NCBI GenBank assembly: GCA_002350445.1
Contig: DEEV01000099.1
Span: 41,602 to 47,193 of the forward strand
Direction: 5' to 3'
Source: Treponema sp. UBA2869
Lineage (GTDB): Bacteria > Spirochaetota > Spirochaetia > Treponematales > Treponemataceae
DNA length: 5,592 bases
The first letter of the stretch is position 1; each line of letters begins with the position of its first letter. Both the position numbers and the translations under genes were made by a program. Positions 1 through 5,592 of this stretch are shown here, piece by piece. A model generated the notes under the pieces. It saw only the letters and a program-made list of their open reading frames with translations, did no database searches and was not told the origin of the DNA.

Positions 1-393
1 CATTACAAGCTGAGCGCCTTTACAGGTTTTTACGCCAATGTATTCGCCCTTTGAAAGTGCACATTCTTTAGTACCATGGCACGCAATAAATGCAACCTTA
101 GGTTCACTTGAATCAGCCGCAACACCAAGAATTTCTGAAACTTTCTGAGAAACAGAAGCACCACCTGCAACACAACCGCTTGCAGGAGCTTCGCCTTTTA
201 CAACAGCCTCGGCAAACGCATCGCAGCCGGCATAACCGCAGCCACCGCAATTTGCGCCGCTAAGAGCATCTCTAACCTGCTGAACTTTAGGATCAACTGT
301 AACAGCAAAAATCTTTTTAAAAAGTCCAAGCAAAAGACCAAGAAGGAAACCGATTACAAGTGCTGTAATAATTGTAGAAATTACTATTGTCAT
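1..393 (-). CDS. rnfB: RnfB, Fe-S electron-transfer subunit of the Rnf complex (N-terminal part, cut by the window edge)
   Basis: The first 131 codons are present; the gene continues beyond base 1. RnfB is the membrane-anchored Fe-S subunit thought to receive electrons from reduced ferredoxin on the cytoplasmic side. Residues 3-25 form one hydrophobic membrane anchor followed by Lys-Lys. The 4Fe-4S motif typical of RnfB follows: Cys49, Cys52, Cys57 and Cys74 in the context NCGGCGYAGCDAF. Further cysteines at 105, 111 and 124, with a Tyr-Ile-Gly-Val stretch before the last, match the second conserved cysteine region of clostridial-type RnfB. The C-terminal ferredoxin-like domain expected in the family lies outside the window. 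The start ATG overlaps the rnfA stop as ATGA, which suggests translational coupling. An AAGGGG sequence eight bases upstream is a modest ribosome binding site. Identification is firm; only the missing C-terminus prevents a statement about completeness. Confidence 0.95.
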   Translation of the reverse strand, partial: MTIVISTIITALVIGFLLGLLLGLFKKIFAVTVDPKVQQVRDALSGANCGGCGYAGCDAFAEAVVKGEAPASGCVAGGASVSQKVSEILGVAADSSEPKVAFIACHGTKECALSKGEYIGVKTCKGAQLVM

Positions 394-968
394 TTTATAA
401 GCCCCTTAAATCCTAAGAATGCAAGGCTCAAAAGTCCTGCAGCAACATACAAAATTGGTGTTCCCTGGAAGGCAAGTGGAATTTTTGCAATCTTAAGTTT
501 GCTTCGTACTCCACTCATAATTACCATACTCAAAAGGAATCCAAGAGCCGAACCAATTGCATAAACCAGACTTTCTCCATAACCAAAATTTTTGCTTATA
601 CAGTTGATTGTTACACCAAGTACAGCACAGTTTGTTGTAATAAGTGCAAGGTAAACACCCATAGACTTATAAAGAACAGGAATTGATTTTTTAAGGAAGA
701 ATTCTACAAGCTGAACAAGAGATGCAATTACAAGAATAAAAATCAATGTCTGAAGAAATTCAAGTCCATTAGGAACCATAACAAGTTTGTAAATAGGCCA
801 GGTTACTGCTGTTGCAAGAATAATTACAAAGGATGTAGCAATTCCCATTCCGGCCGCTTTGTCAGTTTCGCTTGTCATTCCAACGAACGGACAAATTGCA
901 AGATACTGAATGAAAACTACGTTATCTACAATTGCTGATTTTAATAAAAGTTGTAAGATTGCAATCAT
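390..968 (-). CDS. rnfA: RnfA, integral membrane subunit of the Rnf complex
   Basis: The 192-residue product has the usual RnfA/RsxA length and about six membrane helices. RnfA pairs with RnfE as an inverted-topology partner, and each supplies two cysteines to an Fe-S cluster inside the membrane, by homology with NqrE/NqrD. The candidate ligands are Cys26 (in LAICPFVGM) and Cys114 (in TTNCAVLGV). Other family hallmarks are GLEFLQTLIFILVIASLVQ at 68-86 and the C-terminal IPLAFQGTPILY stretch near 162-173. The N-terminus lacks positive charges, which fits the outside N-terminus known for this subunit. The start is supported by a GGAGG seven bases upstream, and the ATG overlaps the rnfE stop (ATGA). 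The stop overlaps the rnfB start in the same way. Confidence is high because motifs, length and operon place all agree. Confidence 0.97.
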   Translation of the reverse strand: MIAILQLLLKSAIVDNVVFIQYLAICPFVGMTSETDKAAGMGIATSFVIILATAVTWPIYKLVMVPNGLEFLQTLIFILVIASLVQLVEFFLKKSIPVLYKSMGVYLALITTNCAVLGVTINCISKNFGYGESLVYAIGSALGFLLSMVIMSGVRSKLKIAKIPLAFQGTPILYVAAGLLSLAFLGFKGLIK

Positions 969-1705
969 TTAGAAGCCTCCGGATTAGAAGATGATTTAGA
1001 ATCTGATTTTGCAGCAGAACCAGCATTAGGACAGCTGAGTTTACATGATGAGCAGTTTGGTTCTTCTGGAACAGGACACCTTCTGTTTTCTTTAACTGCC
1101 TTTGTCTGTTTTAATGCCTGCATAAATGCCGCAAGAAAACCAAAAACAAGAAAACCGCCCGGAGCACTGTTAAACATTCCTATTCTGTATGCTTCTGGAA
1201 TCAATTCAATTTTAAATGAAGTTCCTGCAAAAAGAGTTCCACCGCCAAAAAGTTCCCGGATTAATGAAATAAGAATAAGGACAAAAGTATAACCAATTCC
1301 CATTCCAAGTGCATCAAGAATCGAATCTCCAAGAGTATTTTTTGAAGCAAAGGCTTCTACGCGCCCCATAATAATACAGTTTACAACTATGAGTGGAAGA
1401 AAAACTCCAAGCGCATCATAAAGGCTTTCTACGTATGCATTCAAAACAAGCTGAACGATTGTAGTAAAAGCCGCAATAATAATAATAAAAACCGGAAGTC
1501 GGATTGAAGAAGGAATCAGCTTTCTAAAAAGACTGATTACAATTTCGCTCATCAAAAGAACGAACATCATTCCCATGCCCATTCCAATTCCGTTAAAAAT
1601 ACTTGTTGTTACGCCCAAAGACGAACACAAGCCTATATTAAGTACTAAAAGCGGATTTTCACGAATGAATCCGTTTGTAAAAATACTGAGTTTTTTATTC
1701 ATCAT
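965..1705 (-). CDS. rnfE: RnfE, integral membrane subunit of the Rnf complex, with a cysteine-bearing C-terminal tail
   Basis: This is the inverted-topology partner of RnfA and a homologue of NqrD. About six membrane helices fill residues 20-200. Cys27 (in NIGLCSSLGVTTS) and Cys110 (in IVVNCIIMGR) are the expected intramembrane cluster ligands. Typical family blocks are NPLLVLNIGLC, the ALGMGIGYT segment near 132-140, IRELFGGGT near 149-157 and APGGF near 181-185. After the last helix comes a basic stretch and then an unusual tail of roughly 45 residues with Cys210, Cys218, Cys221 and Cys225, ending in a Ser/Lys-rich tract. RnfE is known to have its C-terminus in the cytoplasm, so the tail should lie near RnfB and RnfC. 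Two ATGs stand in tandem. The outer one is listed, but the ribosome binding site is better spaced for the second (base 1702), which would give 245 residues. The stop overlaps the rnfA start. Confidence 0.96.
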   Translation of the reverse strand: MMNKKLSIFTNGFIRENPLLVLNIGLCSSLGVTTSIFNGIGMGMGMMFVLLMSEIVISLFRKLIPSSIRLPVFIIIIAAFTTIVQLVLNAYVESLYDALGVFLPLIVVNCIIMGRVEAFASKNTLGDSILDALGMGIGYTFVLILISLIRELFGGGTLFAGTSFKIELIPEAYRIGMFNSAPGGFLVFGFLAAFMQALKQTKAVKENRRCPVPEEPNCSSCKLSCPNAGSAAKSDSKSSSNPEASK

Positions 1706-1708
1706 CCG

Positions 1709-1714
1709 CCTCCT
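1709..1714 (-). promoter_or_regulatory. Ribosome binding site that bears on the rnfE start
   Basis: A perfect AGGAGG reads on the minus strand and overlaps the rnfG stop codon (TAAGGAGG). It lies three bases from the first ATG and six bases from the second ATG of rnfE. Normal spacing favours the second ATG at 1700-1702. This is inference from spacing alone. Confidence 0.75.
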
Positions 1715-2316
1715 TATTTATTTTTTGAAAAGTAATTCATAAGCACAGCAGTTCCCTGGTTCATAAGTTCAGCAACGCCGTTACTTGTGATTGTTGCGCC
1801 CGAAATTGCATCAAAGTTTTTACCGGCAGTAAATCCTTCTTTTGCATTTTTTCCTTCAAACTGACCGTAGAAAGTTTTTCCATTAGGAAGCTTAAAAGTC
1901 GGGTCATTTGCCTTAAGACCAAAACCAGGTGAATCCGAAAGTTTTAAGAACTGAAGTCCTGTTACAGTTCCGTCAGTTTTTATTCCCATAAGAATTGTTC
2001 CCTGGTCGTATGTAGGTCCAGAAACCTGAACGGCACCACCAGCAATTGCTCCGTCTTTTTTTGCAATTATTACACTGTCAATTTTAATTGTACCGGCATT
2101 TTTTGGTTCATAATCATCTACCGCAACAAAGCTGTAGCCTTCTTCCGGGAAAAATGCCTGCATAGCCTTGTTTACTTTTTCTGTTTGATTATTTGCAATT
2201 ACAGGCGAAGTAACATTATTTACAAGAGCAAGAATTGTACAGAAAACACTTGCATAAACAGCAAGTACAAGACCAAGCTTTACCATTTCAAATGTTGAAT
2301 TATTTTTAGAATCCAT
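1714..2316 (-). CDS. rnfG: RnfG, FMN-binding extracytoplasmic electron-transfer subunit of the Rnf complex
   Basis: RnfG carries a covalent FMN on its extracytoplasmic domain and passes electrons within the Rnf complex. The 200-residue product has one N-terminal membrane anchor (about 12-34) and then a soluble FMN_bind domain. The flavin attachment motif is DAISGATITS at 169-178, with Thr175 as the predicted residue bearing FMN by a phosphoester bond. The SDSPGFGLKAND block at 127-138 corresponds to the conserved ETPGLG-like loop of RnfG/NqrC. The start is backed by an AGGAGG five bases upstream that overlaps the rnfD stop codon (TAGGAGG), so rnfD and rnfG are probably translationally linked. 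The threonine motif predicts dependence on an ApbE-type flavin transferase, and such a gene lies at the other end of the operon. No truncation or missing key residue was seen. Confidence 0.97.
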   Translation of the reverse strand: MDSKNNSTFEMVKLGLVLAVYASVFCTILALVNNVTSPVIANNQTEKVNKAMQAFFPEEGYSFVAVDDYEPKNAGTIKIDSVIIAKKDGAIAGGAVQVSGPTYDQGTILMGIKTDGTVTGLQFLKLSDSPGFGLKANDPTFKLPNGKTFYGQFEGKNAKEGFTAGKNFDAISGATITSNGVAELMNQGTAVLMNYFSKNK

Positions 2317-2325
2317 TTCAGCCTC

Positions 2326-3336
2326 CTACTTTTTGTATCCGTACATTCGTACTGTAAGATTATTTAAATGAGGAGCTACGGCATTCATAATCAAAATACT
2401 GAACATAACGCCTTCCGGATATCCGCCGAATCTTCTTATAAGGAATGTTATAAGACCGCAGCCAAAGCCAAAAATCCAGCGGCCAGGCTTTGTAACTGGA
2501 GCTGTTGCATAATCGGTTACCATAAATGTTGCACCAAACAAAAGTCCGCCGGTAAGAAGTGCTAAAAGAACCTCACTTCCAGCCCCGCAAAGTCCCTTTC
2601 CACCTGCAAGCGCAGAAACAAAAGTTGCAATTACAACAGTTCCAACCATCGAAACAGAAGCCCTGAAGTCTATAACTTTTGAAGCAAAAAGGAAAATAAA
2701 AGAAATCAAGATAAGAAGGATTGATGTTTCTCCAATACAACCGGCACGCTGACCAAGGAAAAGCTGAAGATATGTACCTGCATCAGCAGTAAAAGTTCCG
2801 GCCTTAACCTGGCTCAAAATAGTTGCAGAAGAAATTCCATCAAAGGTTGCAGAACTTACAGAATCAAGTTTTGAAAGGTAATCTTTTAATTCCCACGGGT
2901 CAAACCATGAAGCACCAATTGCAGCCGGGAAGCTTATAAAAAGCGCCGCACGCCCTGTAAGAGCAGGATTAAATGTATTACTTCCAATTCCGCCAAAAAG
3001 GCCTTTTGCAATAACAACGGCAACAAGATCTCCAATCAAAACCATCCAGAGAGGTGTTGTAGACGGTAAAACAAGAGCAAGCATTACACCGGTAACAGCC
3101 GCAGAAAGATTTGATACAACTACTTTCTGTCCTGTTATTTTCTGAAAAGCCGCTTCAAAAAATACTGCACCAAGAATAGAAAAAAGAATTACAAGAAGAG
3201 CATCCAGTCCAAAATAAATTACACCGGCAATACATTCAGGAAGTAATGCAACCAGAACAGCCGCCATAATTTTTTGAGTGGTAAGGCCCTTTGAAAAATG
3301 AGGACTTGAAGAAAGATGAAGTTTTAAGTCTGCCAT
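2326..3336 (-). CDS. rnfD: RnfD, FMN-bearing integral membrane subunit of the Rnf complex
   Basis: RnfD is a multi-helix membrane protein homologous to NqrB, with a covalently bound FMN, and is a candidate for the ion-translocating part. The 336-residue product shows the family blocks in order: SSPHFSKGLTTQKIM (10-24), GGIGSNTFNPALTGRAAL (115-132), the flavin attachment region FDGISSATILSQ (165-176) with Thr172 as the likely FMN site, MVTDYATAPVTKPGR (272-286), and GGYPEGVMFSILIMNAVAP (304-322). The flavin motif is Ser-Ser-Ala-Thr rather than the more common Ser/Thr-Gly-Ala-Thr. About eight to ten hydrophobic segments are visible. The ATG overlaps the rnfC stop by one base (TAATG), with AGGAGG seven bases upstream inside the rnfC 3' end, so the two are coupled. 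Identification is firm; the ion used (Na+ or H+) cannot be read from the sequence. Confidence 0.97.
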   Translation of the reverse strand: MADLKLHLSSSPHFSKGLTTQKIMAAVLVALLPECIAGVIYFGLDALLVILFSILGAVFFEAAFQKITGQKVVVSNLSAAVTGVMLALVLPSTTPLWMVLIGDLVAVVIAKGLFGGIGSNTFNPALTGRAALFISFPAAIGASWFDPWELKDYLSKLDSVSSATFDGISSATILSQVKAGTFTADAGTYLQLFLGQRAGCIGETSILLILISFIFLFASKVIDFRASVSMVGTVVIATFVSALAGGKGLCGAGSEVLLALLTGGLLFGATFMVTDYATAPVTKPGRWIFGFGCGLITFLIRRFGGYPEGVMFSILIMNAVAPHLNNLTVRMYGYKK

Positions 3337-4718
3337 TACTTTGCCTCCTTTGCAGCTTCCGCAGTTTTTGCTTTAGCGGCTTCTGCCTTTGCGCGGTCTT
3401 CAGCCATTTTTGTACGCATTAAAGCTTTTCCAAGACGAACCAGCTGAACAATATTTATGTGAGCAGGACAAACAAACGCACAGCAGCCGCATTCAATACA
3501 GTCCATAAGACCAAAACGCTTTGCCTTTTCAAGATTTCCGGCTTTAAGTTCGCGCATAATCAAAAGCGGAGAAAGCCGCATTGCGCAGGTACTTATACAA
3601 GATGCACACGAAATACACTGGTCTGCATCTGCCAGATAAGTTTCTTCTTTTGTAAGGAATGTAACACCGCTTGTTCCTTTTGCAACAGGGAACGCTGCAG
3701 ACGCCATTGCAAAGCCCATCATAGGACCGCCGCTGATGATTTTTACAACAGAATCTTCTTTAATTGTAAAAACATCCGGCATAAGGTCAGAAATAAGGGT
3801 TCCAACAGGAACTTTAATATTTACAGGCTTTACAACTCCACCGCCGCTTATAGTAAGGGAACGTTCAATCAAAGGCATTCCCTTTAATACAGCATCACAA
3901 ACAGCACAAACAGTACCAACGTTAGAAATAACAACGCCGGCATCGGCAGGCAGTTTTGCACTTGGAATTTCGCGACCTAAAGCTGCAGAAACAATAAACT
4001 TTTCTGAACCCTGCGGATATTTTGTCTTTACAAGGCATACAGAAATTTTGTCCTGAGCATGTTTTTCAGAAATTGTTTTTTCAAGAATAGGCTGAATGTA
4101 AGCTTTGTTATCTTCAAGAACAATCAGAGCTTTTTCGCCGACAATTTTCAGAATAATAAGAAGGCCGTCTATAAGACGTTCCGGAGTTTCCTGCATTGTA
4201 CGTTCATCGCAGGTAAGATATGGCTCACATTCTGCCGCATTTACCAATACATATTCAATTTTTTTGTCTGCAGGAGGATTAAATTTTACATGAGCCGGGA
4301 ACGAAGCACCGCCCATTCCGACAATACCGGCATCCTTTATGCGTGCCAGAAGAACCTGTTTATCACAGGTTTCAGGATTCAAAGGCTCCATAAATTCAAC
4401 ACGGTCAGAATCATCTGCCTGAATTACAATACAAGAAACTTCCTGATTTCCTGTAACAAGACAATTCTGAATTTTCTTTACAGTTCCTGCAACAGAGCTG
4501 TGCACAGGACAATTCATAAACTTGTCGCCGTCTGCAATTTTCTGTCCTTTTGCAACTGAATCGCCAACTTTAACAAGCGGTGTATTTGGGGCTCCGCCCA
4601 TTGTTACCGGAATTACATACGTTTTAGATGCAGGAAAAACCGGTGTTATAGGACACTGGTTGCTCAATTCCTTCATCTCTTTTGGATGAATTCCGCCTTT
4701 AAATGTTTTTGCTCTCAT
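3336..4718 (-). CDS. rnfC: RnfC, NAD(H)-linked Fe-S/flavin subunit of the Rnf complex
   Basis: RnfC is the peripheral cytoplasmic subunit that exchanges electrons with NAD+/NADH. The 460 residues show the standard order. The N-terminal RnfC domain begins FKGGIHPKEMKELS and contains the lipoyl-like VKVGDSVAKGQ (49-59) and VHSSVAGTVKKI (72-83). The nucleotide/flavin-binding region has GMGGASFPAHVKF (134-146) and NAAECEPYLTCDERTM (160-175). An SLBB-like segment follows around 290-345. Two 4Fe-4S motifs close the conserved part: Cys368, 371, 374, 378 and Cys407, 410, 413, 417. The C-terminus is a short Ala/Lys/Glu tail, not the long repeat of enterobacterial RsxC. The usual Gln-His-Ile-Gly loop after IPL appears here as Met-Gly-Gly and is shorter. 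It is the first gene of the operon. Its ribosome binding site (AGAAG, four bases from ATG) is weak compared with the downstream genes. Confidence 0.97.
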   Translation of the reverse strand: MRAKTFKGGIHPKEMKELSNQCPITPVFPASKTYVIPVTMGGAPNTPLVKVGDSVAKGQKIADGDKFMNCPVHSSVAGTVKKIQNCLVTGNQEVSCIVIQADDSDRVEFMEPLNPETCDKQVLLARIKDAGIVGMGGASFPAHVKFNPPADKKIEYVLVNAAECEPYLTCDERTMQETPERLIDGLLIILKIVGEKALIVLEDNKAYIQPILEKTISEKHAQDKISVCLVKTKYPQGSEKFIVSAALGREIPSAKLPADAGVVISNVGTVCAVCDAVLKGMPLIERSLTISGGGVVKPVNIKVPVGTLISDLMPDVFTIKEDSVVKIISGGPMMGFAMASAAFPVAKGTSGVTFLTKEETYLADADQCISCASCISTCAMRLSPLLIMRELKAGNLEKAKRFGLMDCIECGCCAFVCPAHINIVQLVRLGKALMRTKMAEDRAKAEAAKAKTAEAAKEAK

Positions 4719-4742
4719 AATTCTTCTATTTTAATTCAATGA

Positions 4743-4772
4743 TTGTTAAAAGTCTATTTTTATTGCTATAGT
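4743..4772 (+). promoter_or_regulatory. Probable sigma-70 type promoter for apbE
   Basis: TTGTTA at 4743-4748 (four of six matches to TTGACA) is followed after 18 bases by TATAGT at 4767-4772 (five of six matches to TATAAT). The -10 box is preceded by TGC, which makes it an extended -10 (TGCTATAGT). Transcription would start near 4779, leaving a leader of about 33 bases before the ATG at 4812. This is by inspection only. Confidence 0.55.
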
Positions 4773-4775
4773 GTA

Positions 4776-4791
4776 TTTAAAATATTTTAAA
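4776..4791. repeat. Perfect 16-bp AT palindrome in the divergent promoter region
   Basis: TTTAAAATATTTTAAA equals its own reverse complement over all 16 bases. It lies at and just after the predicted transcription start of apbE, where a bound regulator could block transcription. Because it consists only of A and T in AT-rich DNA, chance is a real alternative and no known operator consensus is matched. Confidence 0.5.
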
Positions 4792-4811
4792 AATAAGGAA
4801 AACTTGAAGCT

Positions 4812-5592
4812 ATGAAACTTACATCATTTCACTTAAACGGCAAAAAAAATTTTATAACTCTGACCGCAATTATTTTTACCGCACTTGCACTAACATCCTG
4901 CCGCACAAAAGAAACAGCTGCAGCAAAATATTTTGAATCGATGAACACCTTTATGAAAGTTCAATGCTACGGCGATAATGCTGAAGCAGCAAACGAAGAA
5001 GCTCAAAAACTCATAGGTTCACTGGAAAAACTTATTTCTGTTACAAAACCCGAAAGTGAAATTTACGCGCTGAATCACGCAGAAAGTTATCCTGTAGAAG
5101 TTTCTGAAAAAACAGCAGGACTCTTAAAAACAGCCCTGTCAATTGCAGAAAATTCAGACGGCGCATTTAATCCATGCCTTTACCCTGTTACTTCAATCTG
5201 GGGCTTTACAAAAAAAAGCTACAGAATTCCACCGCAGAGCGAGCTTGATAAACTTTTAAAACTGTGCAACTGGCGTAATGTAAAGATAGAAGGAAACAAA
5301 GTTACGGCGCAACCAGGAATGATGTTTGATTTGGGAGGAATTGGCAAGGGGTTTGCGGGAGACGAAGCAATAAAAGTGCTTAAACAATACGGTATAGAAT
5401 CTGCACTTTTAGACCTTGGCGGAAACATTCAGACAATCGGTACAAAGCCGGATGGCACAGACTGGACAATTGGAATTAAAAACCCGTTCGAAGAAGGTGC
5501 AATTGGTGCGCTAAAAACAAGCGCAGGCGCAGTAATTACAAGCGGCGGCTACGAACGCTTTTTTATTGGAGACGACGGAAAACGCTACATTC
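4812..5592 (+). CDS. apbE: ApbE-family FAD:protein FMN transferase lipoprotein (3' end cut by the window edge)
   Basis: The first 260 codons are present. ApbE proteins use FAD and Mg2+ to attach FMN to threonine in proteins such as RnfG, RnfD and NqrB/C; some treponemal members also hydrolyse FAD. The N-terminus has a basic region (Lys11-Lys12), a hydrophobic core (14-27) and a LTSC lipobox, so Cys30 should be lipid-modified and the enzyme anchored outside the cytoplasmic membrane. Family blocks follow in order: MNTFMKVQCYG (44-54), TKPESEIYALN (78-88), GAFNPCLYPVTSIWGF (117-132), FDLGGIGKGFAGDEA (172-186), ALLDLGGNIQTIG (198-210) and TSGGYERFF (243-251). The C-terminal part of the catalytic domain, including remaining metal ligands, is outside. 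The ribosome binding site is not strong: AAGGA at 4795-4799 is 12 bases away, or GAAG at 4806-4809 only two. Its place next to rnfC suggests that RnfD and RnfG are its substrates. Confidence 0.93.
   Translation, partial: MKLTSFHLNGKKNFITLTAIIFTALALTSCRTKETAAAKYFESMNTFMKVQCYGDNAEAANEEAQKLIGSLEKLISVTKPESEIYALNHAESYPVEVSEKTAGLLKTALSIAENSDGAFNPCLYPVTSIWGFTKKSYRIPPQSELDKLLKLCNWRNVKIEGNKVTAQPGMMFDLGGIGKGFAGDEAIKVLKQYGIESALLDLGGNIQTIGTKPDGTDWTIGIKNPFEEGAIGALKTSAGAVITSGGYERFFIGDDGKRYI

Larger units (their letters stand above)
4719..4811. other. AT-rich divergent intergenic region between rnfC and apbE
   Basis: This 93-base stretch separates the start codons of the two divergent genes and must hold the promoters of both unless one lies inside a gene. 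It is strongly AT-rich. A plus-strand promoter candidate and a palindrome are listed separately. On the minus strand several weak -10-like hexamers occur (TACACT at 4770-4775, TATAGC at 4765-4770, TAAAAT at 4728-4733), but none has a convincing -35 partner, so the rnfC promoter is left unassigned. Confidence 0.8.

Noticed and set aside
2368..2565. Plus-strand open frame of 65 codons opposite the 3' part of rnfD
   Set aside because: It is antisense to the conserved RnfD C-terminus and has no recognisable domain.
3459..3887. Plus-strand open frame of 142 codons opposite rnfC
   Set aside because: It lies wholly antisense to the conserved Fe-S part of rnfC, has an odd Cys/Arg/Lys/His-rich composition, and resembles no family. 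It is a shadow of the real gene.
4059..4559. Plus-strand open frame of 166 codons opposite the N-terminal half of rnfC
   Set aside because: It is antisense to well-conserved RnfC motifs, rich in Phe, Asn and Cys as expected from reverse reading, with no recognisable domain.
1..4718. The cluster as a Na+-NQR (nqrABCDEF) operon
   Set aside because: RnfB with its Cys-x2-Cys-x4-Cys motif and RnfC with two 4Fe-4S motifs are present, and there is no NqrA or NqrF, so this is Rnf and not NQR.
4743..4760. TTGTTAA as a half-site of a Rex (NADH-sensing) operator upstream of apbE and rnfC
   Set aside because: Rex operators are inverted repeats (TTGTTAA or TTGTGAA with a matching TTAACAA or TTCACAA arm). 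No second arm is present at the proper distance, so only the -35 reading is kept.
5219..5428. Minus-strand open frame of 69 codons inside apbE
   Set aside because: It is antisense to the central ApbE motifs (DLGGIGKG region); the plus-strand reading is clearly the real one.
1..5592. A previously undescribed biological system in the window
   Set aside because: All seven genes belong to well-known families that work together in a known way. I found no unexplained gene, array, repeat family or mobile element.

Overview
The window holds most of an Rnf operon (ion-pumping ferredoxin:NAD+ oxidoreductase) on the minus strand. A divergent apbE-type flavin transferase gene on the plus strand is cut by the right edge. 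In transcription order (right to left) the minus-strand genes are rnfC (3336-4718), rnfD (2326-3336), rnfG (1714-2316), rnfE (965-1705), rnfA (390-968) and rnfB (from 393, running off the left edge). The order C-D-G-E-A-B is the one known from acetogenic clostridia and other anaerobes. Genes overlap by 1-4 bases or lie within 10 bases of each other, and every internal gene has a recognisable Shine-Dalgarno sequence, so this looks like one translationally packed transcript.

The genes form one functional unit. RnfC (two 4Fe-4S clusters, NAD(H)/FMN-binding part) and RnfB (membrane-anchored Fe-S protein) face the cytoplasm. RnfA and RnfE are mirror-topology membrane subunits whose paired cysteines are expected to hold an intramembrane Fe-S cluster. 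RnfD and RnfG carry covalently bound FMN, and both proteins show the threonine attachment motif (RnfD Thr172, RnfG Thr175). The ApbE family is the one that attaches such FMN from FAD outside the cytoplasmic membrane. The apbE product here has a lipoprotein signal, which fits that place of action.

The only non-coding stretch is the 93-base AT-rich divergent region (4719-4811). It has a good extended -10 promoter candidate for apbE and a perfect 16-bp AT palindrome. No clear promoter for rnfC could be fixed. No tRNA, rRNA, mobile element, CRISPR or terminator was seen.

The organism is an AT-rich anaerobe or facultative anaerobe. A spirochaete of the genus Treponema is my best guess, from the style of the proteins, the Leu-Thr-Ser-Cys lipobox and the known pairing of Rnf with an ApbE-type flavin-trafficking lipoprotein in Treponema. 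A Firmicute cannot be excluded from sequence reading alone. The content is a known system. The points most worth checking are a four-cysteine tail on RnfE, a variant glycine loop in RnfC, and an unusual residue at the position that separates FAD-hydrolysing from FAD-retaining ApbE proteins.
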